Positions 25,001 to 36,795 are shown, counted from the stretch's first letter. The stretch is 64,000 bases of DNA from Sphaerulina vaccinii (GCA_022570795.1 JAKUDP010000001.1:3720001-3784000), one strand, 5' to 3'. Translations and numbers: made by a program. Notes: generated by a model from the sequence alone, not told the origin.

Positions 25001-25960
25001 AACTAGTATCTAAATTTAAGTCTAATATTAAGAAATATCTAGAAATAGAAGACTTAGATACTATAAAAATCTATTTATAAATTAAAGTCTCTAGAGACCG
25101 ACCTAATAGGACTATAAACTTATTATAGAAAGGTTATCTATTAAAAATTCTAAAGTGATATAATAAAAGAAGACTAAACTCTATTTCTATACTTATAGAA
25201 TAAAATATATATTTAAAAAAAAGCTAAAAATCTAGCTAGCTATAATAATATTAAAATATTTTAAAAAAAAGTTAGTACTCTAATCTATTTAGTAACTAAA
25301 ATATAGCTAGATATAGCCTATACTATAAGTTCTATTATATAATTTATATCTAATCTAGACTAATTATACTTTAAAGCTCTTAATAGAATTTAGAAATATC
25401 TAAATAACTCTAAGTCTATAGATAAAGCGCTTATATATAAAGTATAATCCGAGCCTCTACCTATTAGATATAGTAATATAGATTAGAAAAGAGATTATAC
25501 TACTTATAAATCGACTATAGGTTATATTTTCCTATTAGAGTAATAAGCGCCTATAAGCTAGTATTCTATATTATAAAAGGCTACTATACTATCTAGTTAT
25601 AAAGCTAAATATATAGTACTAAAAGAGGCTATAAAAAAAGTTTTTTTTTTTAGAAATATTTATAAAAAAATAGATATAAATACTAAAATAATAAAAATCT
25701 ATACTAATAGTAATTTAGCTATAGAACTAGCTAAGAACTCCGAATACTATACTAAGTCTAAGTATATTAATATATAATATTACTTTATATATAATATATA
25801 TAAGTAGAGCTTAATAGAGCTAGTTTAGCTACCTACTAAAAAATAAGTAGTAGATATTCTAATAAAAGCTCTAGATTTATAAATATTTTTTCTACTCTAT
25901 ATAATTATCTACTATAGGCTATAGCTTTTAGACATGCAGGGATGCTAGATTATACTAGAT
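22062..25960 (+). mobile_element. Ty1/copia retrotransposon body, RIP-dead
   Basis: On the plus strand, reading TAG/TAA as former Gln/Trp codons, a copia polyprotein can be followed. Gag has LNNLTKKYNFFIT and a zinc knuckle at about 22349-22415, now YYLYYKKEKYLVEKYYKKY (Cys to Tyr). Integrase is near 23280-23400 (SPIKPSTKxGYYYFISLI). RT is at about 24500-25190 (VYKTKKILYSKLIKxKSR, GLNYNNTFSN, FNIALYSLKQAS, YYINNILIFS for YVDDILI). RNase H is at about 25250-25900 (SNLAIELAKNSEYYTKSKYIN, LPTKKxVVDILIKALD). The domain order Gag-IN-RT-RNase H is Ty1/copia. No paired LTRs were found; the 5' part may be displaced by the DIRS-like insertion immediately upstream (inference). Confidence 0.87.
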
Positions 25961-26537
25961 TATATATAAAAACATTTTATAAAAGCTATAAATAGCTTTA
26001 GATAGCGCTATATACCTTTTTCCCTAATAGCTTTTTATAGTTAATTAGACTTTTTAGTTTCTATAGTCTAGATCGGTTCCCCTATAGGGTTTTAATAGTA
26101 TAGCATACTATAATACTATAAGAGAGAGCTATAACTAGAATAGGCTAAACTTATAAAGTAATATAAGCTATAGAAATCGAATTATTATATAATTTAGAAT
26201 ATTCTAGAAATCTAACTAGAGAAAGTATTTATCGAGTATAGTTATATCTAATTATATACTATTATACTCTAGTATAAGCTAGTAGCCTATAACTATCCTA
26301 TAGACTATAGGGACGCCTATAGACTAATTAGAATTAGTAATTATAAAGATATTTAGTATTATACTAAGGATCTATTTAGAGAATTCTAGATCTCTAGAAA
26401 TCTTCTAGCTTTAATATATAGCCTAGATTATAAACTATATATATACGCGGATTAGTAATAGGTATTAATAGAAGAAGAAATACTAAAAATTATTAATAGA
26501 TTATAGAATAAAGCTTAAGAAAGTATATTAAAAGTAT
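25961..26537. repeat. RIP-mutated DNA between copia and the right inverted arm
   Basis: It contains a stretch (about 26230-26540) that reads fairly openly on the plus strand with words such as YRDAYRLIRISNYKDI and KIINRLQNKAQESI after stop suppression, suggesting a degraded coding region of unknown type. A possible copia 3' LTR may lie at 25950-26110, but I cannot find its partner. Confidence 0.45.
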
Positions 26538-27190
26538 AAGCTTAACTTTACTAAAAATAGTAGAGTCGCCTCTATACCTAACTATTAGATTAGATCTAGT
26601 ATTAGGTCGATTATATAATTAGGTTATATAATCTATTAATATAATTTTAGGTCTATATCGACCTTTAGAGTTATATAACTAGATTATATAACTAGACCTA
26701 CTTAGAAGCTTCTAGTATCTTCTAGAGTATTCTAGTAATTAATATCTAGGCTACTAGGCTTATAGCTATAGGCTTATATAAGCTTACTATAGTAGTTTCT
26801 AGTATATTCTACGATTCTAGAGTTCTAGAAAGCTATAGAATACTATAAAATACCTATTAGTAAGCAATCTATCTAGGAAGTTCTAAAACCTTCTAGAAAC
26901 TTCTATTCTATTTCTAATTAGTTCTAGAAGCTATATAAGCTAGTATAGCTTAGTATATATATATATATATATATATACTATAGAATCTTCTAGTAAAGCT
27001 ATAGGAAAGTATATAAGGACCTATAGAGTCTCCTCTAGATAGCTAACTCTAAAACTAAGAATTTTTCGACTCTCTACTACTACTACTACTACCTACCTAT
27101 AAGCTTCTATAGCTTTCTACGATATTCTATGCCGAGATACGACCTAGATCTAACCGAAATACCTCCGAGAAAGCTTCCGCTACTCTATTT
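26538..27190 (-). repeat. Inverted-repeat family copy d (right arm)
   Basis: Reverse complement of 16473-17114 over its whole length, with a CTA tract of about six units. Its outer end is more GC-rich than the left arm's (cgaaatacctccgagaaagc versus the RIPed left arm), showing lower mutation load at this end. Confidence 0.85.
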
Positions 27191-28063
27191 TAAATAATAC
27201 TAGCTTCTATAGTACTAGAACTAAAAGAAATAAAAATAAAATACTATTTAAAAGTTCTAAAACTCCTAGATATATTAGTTACTAATAGATAGTTTATAGT
27301 ATACTATAAGCTTTTAGAGGTCTAGAAGTATAGTATATATTAGAAAGGTCTATAATAAGCTTCTATAAAGCTATAGCTATAAACTTTATAGCCTAGATAT
27401 ATAGTACTAGAATACTCTAGTAGATACTAGAAGCTATAAGGTAGATCTTACTATATAATTATATATCGAATTTAGAAATATAAAAAATATAAATAATTTT
27501 TTAAAACCTAGAAAACTACTATAAGTAGGGAAAAAGCTCTATATAATAGTTCTTAGAAAGATAGTAGTATAAAAGAGCTAAGAACAAGCTACCTATAATA
27601 GTATAATAATATATACTTTAATATAATTATAGTAATAATCTAAATATACTAGAGTACTTTTTATAATATAGTAAGTAGACTACTCTACTTAGTATATACT
27701 CTAAATTTATAGTTAGTAACTATAGCTCTTTATACTTAATATAATTCTAGTAGTAGTATAATATATTTTCTATAAGTTCTAATCTCAACTTTATTATACT
27801 AACTCCTATAGTCGGACTAATATTCTAGAGAGAGGTAACTACTAACTATATAAAGACTCGTCTATATACTCTATATCTAATATCTCTACTAATTCCTATT
27901 TCTCTCTATTCTTATATTTAGAGTCTTAATTAGCTATATTCTTTTCTATATTAAACGACTTTCTAGCTACCTTTCTAGACGAAGCTAGTAAGATACTACT
28001 TTTCCTTTTTCTAGAAGATACAATTTTAATAGCAACTCCTTTCTTAGGTAGTGTTGGCGCTAC
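27191..28063. repeat. Right margin of the AT-rich block
   Basis: RIP-type sequence grading into normal DNA. About 27270-27450 again resembles part of the inverted-repeat family (gcctagatatatagtactag, agtagatactagaagct). From about 27930 leftward-reading codons compatible with the neighbouring gene's frame reappear (see the gene ending at 28064). Confidence 0.5.
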
Positions 28064-29749
28064 TTAAGCTAGTAGCTTTCTACTCGGCTTAGTAATATAA
28101 GCTCTAGTACTACTATAAAGAGTAGACTTTGCAACATTACTACCTCGCTTATCGACGTTGGACTCGTCCTGTTCTATAGTAGAGGTCTCTGCCTTCTTGT
28201 TTGCACATGCTAGCAGACCGACTCTCTTCTGTTCTAGGGCTTCGCTATTAGGATCTAGCTTTATAATGACCTCAATGTATAGCTGTTTGCCGTAGTGCTT
28301 AGTGACTTCGAGATCGATGAAGTAAGAAGCGGGCAATAATAGATGCTGCTGCCAGCAGTATATGTCAAGACTCTTGTCTTTAGTCTGTGGCAGGACGTAG
28401 ACGTCGTAAGCCAGCCAGTAGCCAGAGCCACCTTCGGACTCCTCTTTGTTCAGAAGGGCTCCAAGGCCTTGGAAGTCGTAGTCTCCATTCAGCAACCACT
28501 TCTCGAAGGAATCGTACTTTTCATCATGATCCAGGATCGTTTGCAAGTTTGTCTCCAGGCCCAGGCCTTCTCCTTGCACAGCATTGTTCCTAAAGCAAAG
28601 AAGAGCTTCAATACCTTCCTTCGTCTTCTTGCTGACGTTCATGGCTTTGGGAGGCCCATCGAAGCTAGTCTTTGGCGAGACAGGAGGTATGACCAGTGGC
28701 TCTCCGGTGTGGTTACCATTGTCGAGCTGTTCTTGTGTGATCTCAGTGAGCTCAGCCCGTCTGAGGGCATCATAGACTTTGTTCTTCAAGAGATCGATAG
28801 AAGTAGTCCCTTCATGGAAGAATGGGTCTGGCTTAACTTCTCGCAGCATTCTATCCAATTCTGCGCCTTTGATGATTCCGCCTTGGTCGCAGTGGCCAAT
28901 TGAAATGCCGTTGACCAGCCACGACTCCACATAGGTGAATACTATCTTGTCCGACGGTGGCGCTATATAACTGGATACTGGAGAAGGAAGTTGAGGTTTG
29001 CCAAAGATTTCTGCAACAACGTATATGTGCATCTTGATGTCGTGTCCAGCTTGGTTCGTGATGGTGGGTGCCTTAGAGTCCCAATTACCAATTCTGACGA
29101 GAGGGTTGCCCACAATCGACTTCGAGGTTACCGCTGTTCCAGCCTTCTGCTTCGCTGTGCTCTTCTTCTTCTTCGAAGCAGTCTTCGAAGCGACTGATGT
29201 AGTCTCGCTCAGTGCCGCGGAAGCAGGTCGATCGAGGGTAGGTTTCGAGGTGATTTTGGTGGCAAGTTTCTGCTTCGCCGCAGGCTCGTGTTTGGAAGCG
29301 GTCTTCGGAGTAATTGGCGCGGTCTCGCTAAGCTCTGTAGAAGCAGGCTGGTCTTGCTGTGCAGGGTGACTCGAGTCATCATTGCCTGTCTCTTCCTTCC
29401 GGCCAACGTGCACCCAGTAGCACGAGTCCGCGATACCATCTTCTTCAAGATCCTGATGATACTTGACGAATGTCGTAAGGCCCAGTGCCCCTTCAGAGCT
29501 ACAGTCCATGTGCTTGCGCAGCCCTACTTTGTATTGCTTTCTGTCGATGGCGAGGACGGCGCAGATATCAGTCAAGAGGGCCTTCGTATGTCAGTATCGA
29601 TGTTCAACTCGGGGGCTAGGGAGTGGGAGACTTACCTGCCAGTCATCCATGTTTTCGAACTTGTGCTTTTCGAGGTTGATGGTCCGCTCGCCACGGACAT
29701 CGAGCCCGGCGTGGTGCTTCGTGCACACTCTGACGTGGAGTTTCAACAT
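28064..29749 (-). CDS. Hypothetical protein, tandem paralog 1; 3' end eroded by RIP
   Basis: Two exons: 29749-29636 (starting MLKLHVRVCTKHH) and 29581-28064, joined across a 54-nt intron (gtaagt..ctgac..cgaag), giving 543 residues. No known domain recognised. After an N-terminal ~90-residue segment there are two imperfect ~40-residue Ser/Thr/Lys/Ala-rich repeats (PAS.LSET...KTASK...AKQK..T..TSK), then a globular part shared with the next gene: VNGISIGH, a DYDFQGLGALL region, SGYWLAYDVYVLP and GKQLYIEVIIKLDP. The stop at 28064 is a TAA in RIP-coloured sequence. The frame upstream of it already shows CTA/TAT-heavy codons, and beyond the stop the frame stays open for about 45 codons with a Lys/Arg-rich tail, so the natural C-terminus was probably longer. 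Role unknown. Confidence 0.72.
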
Positions 29750-30021
29750 GCTGGAGGTGTATGATGGCCCTGTTGCGAGCCGAGAGGGAGGTCAGACAGT
29801 ACAGCTGCTTTCTCTGAGTGCGAGGCAGCAGCTCGAGCACTTTCTGTGCGTCACTAGACCAGCCTCGATCCCACTAGCGTCAGAGCTTTGACGTTTTGTT
29901 GAACACTTTCTCCTCAGCGCGCAGCGTAAGACCAGGACTGGATGCTGAAATGCAGTACTTTACAGAGCGAAGGCTGGGTATCTCTCTCACGAGAATGTGA
30001 TCCGATGCATACTCCGCTGGC

Positions 30022-31952
30022 CTAGTCATCTTTCGGCTCAGTCTTCACGTGTATAGTTATCGTTTCTTCGTCGTCCTGATCAGCCTCCTCGCCTCGATGC
30101 CACCCTCGTTCCAAAAGCTCATGGCTAAGCGGGTACAAACCAGTACGCGAATCTCCAGACGAGCTTGCAGGAGTCTTTCTCAACAGTACCTGGCCGCTGG
30201 GGAGCAATGGTCTCTTCGTCTTTCCACTGCTGACTTTCTTCCGCGTCAGAGGAGCAGTACGAACGTTTCTGCCACCAGATGCGCTCTCCATACGTCGAAC
30301 CCATTCAGCATTCTTCCGCTCAGCATCTGCATCTTCCACAATGCGCACCTCGATGTACAAATTTCGGCCATGCTTCTGCACATTAGACTCATCCAAGAAG
30401 TCTTTAGCCAATTTACCAGAACCTGCTGTCCATTCATACATCTCCCTATTGGTCCTATCAGGTGTCGTAGGAAGTATCCATATCCTGACATCTGCCCAAT
30501 AGTCTATAGGCGAGTCGTCGTCGGTGAGCATCGATCGGAGGCTGCCATGATGTCCTCTTTGACCCAGGATGTACTTCTTGAAGCTGCTGAAGTCCTCTCC
30601 ATACTCCAGGCCTGCTTGGAGATTTCGAGGAAGTCCCAATTCGACGTTCGCAACGTCGTTCACGAAGGTGATCACAGCGCTGATGTCGCCTTTGTACTGG
30701 CTCCTGAGAATCCTTATATTCGTCCACGGAGTGAGACTATGCCGAGCTCGCAGCGGTGTCTTTACAGGTCTCAGATCTGCCTTTGGTCTCTCGCCTTCGG
30801 GAGTCTGATTGCTGTACTTGATCACAGCATAGTCCAGATCTCTGAGGCTGGGTGCAACACCTCTGCTTACAGCCATGTCTGCAAGGACGCGCCTCCAGTA
30901 CTCGTCAGGACAGAAGTCCATGGTCGCCAAGGTGAGGTCGTGATCGGCCGAAGCGTAGTCACCAACATCAATGCCATTGATCTTGTAAGTGTCGATGGCC
31001 ATGTACTTGACCACCTGAGACTTGCCACCAGCGCGATCGAATGCTGGATCAACCACTGCAACGACGATGCTGTGCTTGTCGATGGCCTGCTCAGCGCCAC
31101 TGGCAAAGTCATCAAGCCGTTCACCGACTCGTATGTAGCGGCAGCCGTCTTCCTGGTCAGCGGCTTGCACAGCCTTGACACCAGGACTGAGGATAGCTTC
31201 ACGCGTGATATCTGAAGCTTTGTCGACGAAGATGCTCATGCGCGGCCTCTTTGCGTATGGCGATGGCGCCGAGGATACCGAACGCTCGTCACGATCTTTG
31301 CGCTTGAGCCACTTCTCCACCAAAGGAATCTTGCAACTCGCGATCATCACTATCACCATCCGTTGACGGCTCCTCCATCTCTTCTAGCAAATCGCTACTG
31401 ATGTGGCGTTTTTCGTGCTGCCTCGAAGGCTGAGAGACGTTTCGCAGGCCATGAGTGCTAGCTAAGTATGGAGATGCTTTGCTCATCTCGGAGTCGTCGC
31501 TATGTACTGAAGAAGTGCCCTCATCGCACAAGGGCTTGTCGATGTTGCGATACTTGCGATTCGTTGTCCAGAAATCAGGTTGCCCGCTCTGGCTCGAAAC
31601 ATGAGCACTGACAATCGTCTTGGGTCCAAGTTGCTTCAGCAGACGCATCTCAATTGCGCCCAAGCACTTTTCTCTCTCTTGACCTTGAAAGTGGAAAGTC
31701 AAGTCGTGCCAGTCTGCTAGTTGCAGTAAGTTGTCCTCGCCGTAGTGCGCAGCCCGGGACATCTCCTGCACAAACACTCGTTTTATGTCCTGCATTCGCA
31801 TTTCAGTCGTGTCCAGCAAAGGGTGTACATCTTTCCCTACATACCTCCAGATCTTCGCAATTCGTGATGTTCAGCGCAATGGGTCCGAAGGCATCGTAGA
31901 CGTTCGTCTGGCAGAATTCGAACCTGAGGATGGTTGTGCGCTTAGGTGCCAT
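30022..31952 (-). CDS. Hypothetical protein, tandem paralog 2; one unresolved frame junction
   Basis: Exon 1 is 31952-31845 (MAPKRTTILRFEFCQTN..), spliced by a 55-nt intron (gtatgt..aatgcag) to an exon starting at 31789. That frame runs to a TGA near 31289. A second frame, open from 31359 to 30022, carries the rest (KWLKRKDRDERS.. onward). The two frames overlap by about 70 bases and no convincing intron joins them, so either a short indel or an unusual splice lies in 31289-31359. The C-terminal part is paralogous to the 28064-29749 product: INGIDVGD, DYWADVRIWILP, GRNLYIEVRIVED. The middle is acidic/Ser-rich (STDGDSDDRE). No known domain. It is on the same strand as its paralog, separated by 272 bp, and the shared first-intron position supports tandem duplication. 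Confidence 0.68.
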
Positions 31953-33502
31953 GCTCGCACGTTCCCGTGTTCTTGCAGCGGATACAGTGTTTGTCGCATC
32001 CTGTCGTGCAGCATGCAGCTAGCCATAGTAGCCCTACGCACAAGTGCAAGCTGTTCACAAAGAACATCGCCGCATCTGGACGAACAAAGCAGAGTACGCT
32101 TTTGTGCCATTGTACAGTAGACAACGAGATCTTGATGAGACAAGTCGCAAAGACCATTGACGCAAGTGCTCCAGGAAAGTTCACGATGTGACACGTTTCG
32201 AGCAGGTATGTCTTGCGATGCATCGAGGTGGTTTGGTTCCACGGGTGGCGGCGACACGACTCACATTCCTCATACAAGCCGTGAGACTCTGCGTAACCTC
32301 AGCCCTCTGACGAGGTGATCTTCTTCCGCGCACTTCGATTGTTCGATGTCGACAAGACCATCTGTTGAAAGGACTATCATCGTTATCACCTCTCACAGTC
32401 CAGCCGGGCTTAGCATATGCAAGTCTCTTGCAATGAGCTTGAATTCAGTGAACTGATCTGGATTCTCTTGGGATTTGATCGGTGCTGGATCTATGGATTG
32501 TGAGACGTTCATCCGCTCGGACAGTGAGCATATTCTTACATAATGATACGATGTTGTTGACGATGAGAAGGAAGGTGGTGAACGAAATTCGAGAGGAAGG
32601 GAAGTGGAGGAGCGGGCGGTGGCGGTGGCGGAAACGAGACTTGGCGTTCACCACACTTCACACTTCGTTTCATTACCTCTCGTCCTCGACCTACCATATT
32701 ATCAAGTCTATGTTATGATACCCTCGACCCGAAGCACAAGCTAGAGACAAGTCCGATTTCCTGTGAGATGAGGAATTCCAGGTGGACTTCGCGAATGGAC
32801 GTCTGCCGCGAGCAAAGCACCCGAAAAGATGACACACTTCCACGAGGTCGTGTCGAAACCTCTGATGATGAGGCGAACTGGATGCTCGCTAGACGTGGAG
32901 CCTTGAGAGCTGGATCTTTATGTGGCATGATCGAGACGTTTCCCATATGATATGTGCCACCACTGCTTCCATCATAAGCACATTTCCACTCAACTGGTAC
33001 TTCTGGAACATCTTTGCCATAGCTAGTGGACCTCATGCGGAGAGTATGGCATGCGAAGAGCCTCTACCTCATCTCGGGCTGGCTTCGCTCACTGCTGTGT
33101 GGCGTTCTGCCTCTCTGGCCACGAGACACTTCCCTGCAGCTTATGCGTCTGGACTTTGGAAGGCTTAGCTGTCAGACATTGCTCGAAGGAGATCAGATGG
33201 GAAGCTTTTCATCAATTCATTACTTCGCAGCATTTGCGTAGTCTACGACTCTACCAGTCTCCCTCCAGGCAGAAGAGACACGACTCTCCTCTCATCTCCG
33301 AAACGACTGTAGAGCATCAGCCCAGAAAAACTATGATACAAAGCCGGGAACCGTTCTCCGCTTCTGTTCTTACAACCTCTCCGATCTCGATCTCTGCTGT
33401 CATATGATATGCTCAGCTCCAACCCATAACGGAGTCAACGATCCATCCCGAAGCAACTCAACCTCGTCTCTCAAAGCCTTCAGCTTCGGAGTCGTGGCCC
33501 AT
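31953..33502. other. Intergenic, no confident gene
   Basis: About 1.5 kb. A minus-strand frame at 32713-33036 (107 codons) is the longest candidate on that strand but shows no motif. Several short frames on both strands overlap and look like chance. It presumably includes the promoter of the gene starting at 31952 and the 3' end of the gene ending at 33503. Confidence 0.45.
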
Positions 33503-34498
33503 CTACAGAGTACCAAATCCTACCCAATCGAATCCTGGAAGTGGGTCTCCTGGAAAGTAGATGGCATCGAAATCCTCGTTGCTAAGATTCATGTGCTCAA
33601 CACCCAAGCTGCTGTAGTTGACTATGCCGGCCACAATGTCGTCCGTACTATCATCAAGGGACGGAGCAGGCTCGTAGAATGCTGGAGCTCCCTGATGATG
33701 CTGCTTCCAGGAGGCCGGGACAGTGCCATATGGATCGCGGTGAGCGATGCCCGGGTAAGTGGGATGTCCTCCAAAGTCGTTCTCTGAAAGGAGCATGTTT
33801 GCGTCCTGCGGGTAGGTGTTCTCCTGGGTTGGCACAGTCATTGCATACTCTTCGAGAGCCTGATCTTCGAAACGAGCTGCTGCACTATCGTCATTGGGAG
33901 GATCTCCAACCTGGGTCGACTTTCGCTTCGGCTTTCGAGTGGGTTTCTTCGGACGTGGTTGCTCGCTCTCGTCGGAATCGTCCTCGTCCTGAGCCGTGAG
34001 CTGGGATAGCTTGCGCTTTGGCTTGTTAGCTGGAGTCGTGCGATTGCCATACTGGGCATTGGAGGATCTCTCGTGCTGCTTCTGAGTTCGGGCAGCTTTG
34101 GCTACGGCTGGGTCCCTTCCATGCGCGATGTCGTAGTCGACTTGAGCTTGAGTGGGATCCATTTCCCGCTCCTCTACGTCGGCTGCTACACGCTCTCTGC
34201 CAATGATGGCTGCGGAGAGGCGTCGAGTGCATGATCTCTTGTCGATGTTGCTAAGACCCTCCGCGGAGAGCTTCGCGTTCACGGCGGCGGTGATAGCATT
34301 GTGACCGTACTCCTCTTTGATCTTCAGGAAGATTCCTCCGAAGATATGGTGGGATGGGACCAAGAAATTGCCTTGGTCGTCTTTAGCATACAGAAGCTCC
34401 TCGGCAGTCAAGTCGCCGTAGCCATTGAAGCTCTCGCTGATTTCGTGGCAACCTTCCAAGCGCGGGGCGAGCTTGCGATTTGGGGTGCTTGACGCCAT
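33503..34498 (-). CDS. Hypothetical nuclear-type protein, 331 aa
   Basis: Single exon starting MASSTPNRKLAPRLEG. I chose the ATG at 34498 because the frame's further upstream extension is low-complexity and the bases just before this ATG are a C/T-rich leader typical of fungal genes. An N-terminal ~100-residue region (LTAEELLYAKDD, FLKIKEEYGHNAITAAVNAKLSAEGLSNIDKRSCTRRLSAAI) looks like a helical, possibly Myb/HTH-like module. It is followed by a basic, Lys/Arg-rich stretch with nuclear-localisation character (KPKRKLS, RPKKPTRKPKRKS), and an acidic/aromatic tail ending DWVGFGTL. No database family recognised. A chromatin- or DNA-associated role is only a guess. Confidence 0.7.
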   Translation of the reverse strand: MASSTPNRKLAPRLEGCHEISESFNGYGDLTAEELLYAKDDQGNFLVPSHHIFGGIFLKIKEEYGHNAITAAVNAKLSAEGLSNIDKRSCTRRLSAAIIGRERVAADVEEREMDPTQAQVDYDIAHGRDPAVAKAARTQKQHERSSNAQYGNRTTPANKPKRKLSQLTAQDEDDSDESEQPRPKKPTRKPKRKSTQVGDPPNDDSAAARFEDQALEEYAMTVPTQENTYPQDANMLLSENDFGGHPTYPGIAHRDPYGTVPASWKQHHQGAPAFYEPAPSLDDSTDDIVAGIVNYSSLGVEHMNLSNEDFDAIYFPGDPLPGFDWVGFGTL

Positions 34499-36210
34499 GG
34501 TAGCTTGGTGGTTGGTGTGAGTGCGTGGGAAGAAGGGTGGGAGAATGTTTGGGTGATCTCTTCTTGTCCCCTCAAATTCCGTGTGTGGACAACTCTCCAG
34601 AATCTGGCATGCGCTCAACTGCGATTCTGAGTGCACTGGAGATGGCTGAATCTGGTGGTCTGTCCAGGAATTGGACTGGGAAGGCCGTGAAGAGATCGAT
34701 TTCGGAAGAGCCTGAGGTGGTCGTCGACGATATGCTCTCTCTGCGACGCAGAAATTGGTTTGTGGTACCTCTTGCCGGCGGCAGGCAGGCAACAGCTACA
34801 GTGGTGAGTGGCTGTGATGAGTGCGGATGTGTCTGTTATTGTCGCACGGCGGCGGCGGCGGCGGTGATTGCTGTCGGCGACTCGCACGTGAAGGTCTTTC
34901 GAGTGCAGAAAGCGTTGCAAAGCGCCTCAAACGCAGTGTGGATGTCGCGCGCGCGTGTGTGAAGGTGTTGCAATTGGTAAGAGGTGGTGCAGAAGGTGGT
35001 GTCGTGCTAGAGGATGTTGTTGTGGTAGTGAGGATGTTGAAGTCGAGCTTGAAGGAAGTGAAGTTTGAGAAACAGCAGGACTGCCTCCTCCGCCCTCCTC
35101 CAGCATATCCTCCCCCACTTGAAAGGCGCAATACCCGGCGCTGCTAGTACGCCGACTCCGTTGAACTCCTCATACGCTCATACCGGATGTGCGATATCTG
35201 TATAATGGACGGCTACCTCCATCGCTCGTCGATCAGCCGCGCGCGCGGAGCGGACAGACTGGGCGGCGTGGTGAGCACGGCGGCGAGCGGAAATCCATTC
35301 CGTCGTGCAGGAGAGTCTCCCGGGAGTGCCATGACAATCTTGCAACCTGCCTGAGCTGTAGCAAAACGTACTGGTGCTAGAGATGAGCTTCAGTGGATCG
35401 CGACATGATTTGCAGTGGCCGCACTTCACTGGCGGGACAGATCGCTGTTGATGCTTCCAGCAGTGTGGCATGGGCGCGGCATGTCGAGCTATGTGTATAG
35501 ATTCAGAAAGGGTGATTATAGCTGCGCAGTATGAAGGGAGAGCGACGATGAAGCCGACGCTCATTCACGAAATTAAAGAAGTGGACGAGCAAACGCATTG
35601 CCTCGGGCTTGCATTACGACAAAGAACACATCCGCATTGAGATCGACGGAACAAAGCCTGCATGACTCTAGACTGCGGTAATGAAAGGACTCCTCATGCT
35701 ACGATCTGCGATAGCTACATTACTGCCTACGGGATATGTCATCCATTGCCGAACGAGCAAAGCTGGGCAGAAACTCAGCAAAGGCAGCTTCGAGTGGTCA
35801 GTATTGTCATTGCTTACACGCGGCGCGAACACCACACGGTCCTGGCACGAGAGGAAGTACATACATACATGAAGGCCAGGCGACTCGACCGGACAACAGG
35901 GTCCGCAAAAATCAAATGAGGATCGAAACGTTGCTACGCCATGAGATGGTCCGACGCACAATGCGTGGGAATGAGTCAAGAAGCAACGATGAATTCTGAG
36001 GCTACACCCTCCAGCGCGTCTTTGCAGTACCTGGGCTGCCCAGTCACGAATCCCTCTGATCGCTGTATGTGTTTAGAGCAGCTGTTTCTTCTTCGCTCCG
36101 AGGTCACGTCTCATCCCGTCATGTGAAGCTCATACCGCATCTTTGGAGAGTTCTTTCATCAGGCTCCTCCGCTACGAGAAGACTTTCGTCATACTCCTCG
36201 GCATTGTATC
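34499..36210. other. Intergenic, no gene recognised
   Basis: About 1.7 kb. The stretch next to the 34498 start is pyrimidine-rich on the minus strand (likely promoter/leader), and a short GGC/GCG-rich patch occurs near 34849-34866. Overlapping short frames on both strands near 34800-35150 reflect low-complexity sequence rather than genes. Confidence 0.5.
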
Positions 36211-36795
36211 TCAGATCGGTGAAAGAGAGTGTGGTAGGCGTGCGTCCGATCCCTTGAGAGCGTGGGTATTGCAGGAGACGTGAGCCTCAAGCTTTGAAGA
36301 CGTTCCATGGTGCGCAGTTACCACTTGCCAGCCAAGAAAGCGTTGCTTGACAGATCAGCATCCGTCAGTCATGTCATCAGCAGCAGAGAGGTTGAAATGG
36401 TACTCACTGGAGTCACAACCATTTCGATGAGATTGCCATACCACTTGGCGACTTGGTCAAGGGAATGCCACTGAGGGCTTTCCGAGATCTCGTGAGTTGC
36501 GCCATTGACACCAATGACTTCATTCTTGGCACGGCCGCTCGGTCCATACTGGAAGTGAGCTCTGTTGCAGTCGCCGTGCTTGTATAAGTCCTCGTATGTA
36601 CGAGAAGGCCTCGCGTGGTGATCCTCCTTGATCAGCGTGTGGCATGACTTCAGCACACGTCGTGCTGGCCAACAGATGGTCGCGTGAACCTCGGTCAAGA
36701 CACCTTTCGTGGGTTTGAAGAAGTCCTCATCACGATAGTGGCAAGAGCTGCTCTCGAAAGTCCTTTTGCAAGGTTGCGGCTGCTCTAGTGAAGGT
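36211..36795 (-). pseudogene. Fragment related to the exonuclease-like gene (third N-half)
   Basis: The frame from about 36795 (no ATG) to 36408 encodes DEDFFKPTKGVLTEVHATICWP, then a middle with FQYGPSGRAK, HEISES and WYGNLIEMV. It aligns with LTEVGVTIWWP, FQYGPNGRAT, HTISHD and WYRGLLDMA in the neighbouring 36968-38415 gene. A gtgagt donor at 36407 sits where the neighbour has its fourth intron; joining to 36345 gives a short unrelated C-terminus ending at 36211. With no start codon and no catalytic C-half, this looks like a partial duplicate. It may instead belong to a longer transcript. Confidence 0.55.

Noticed and set aside
16440..27200. Target-site duplication around the inverted-repeat structure
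   Set aside because: The flanks (gattattata and taaataatac) resemble each other only through AT content; no duplication of fixed length could be defended.
28343..31215. Long plus-strand frames (up to 388 codons) opposite the tandem paralogs
   Set aside because: They are antisense shadows: the minus-strand frames show paralogy and shared intron positions, while the plus-strand translations do not resemble each other.
34800..35150. Several overlapping ~100-codon frames on both strands
   Set aside because: They arise from low-complexity GC-rich sequence (GGC, CCT, TTG runs) with no conserved motif; treated as chance.
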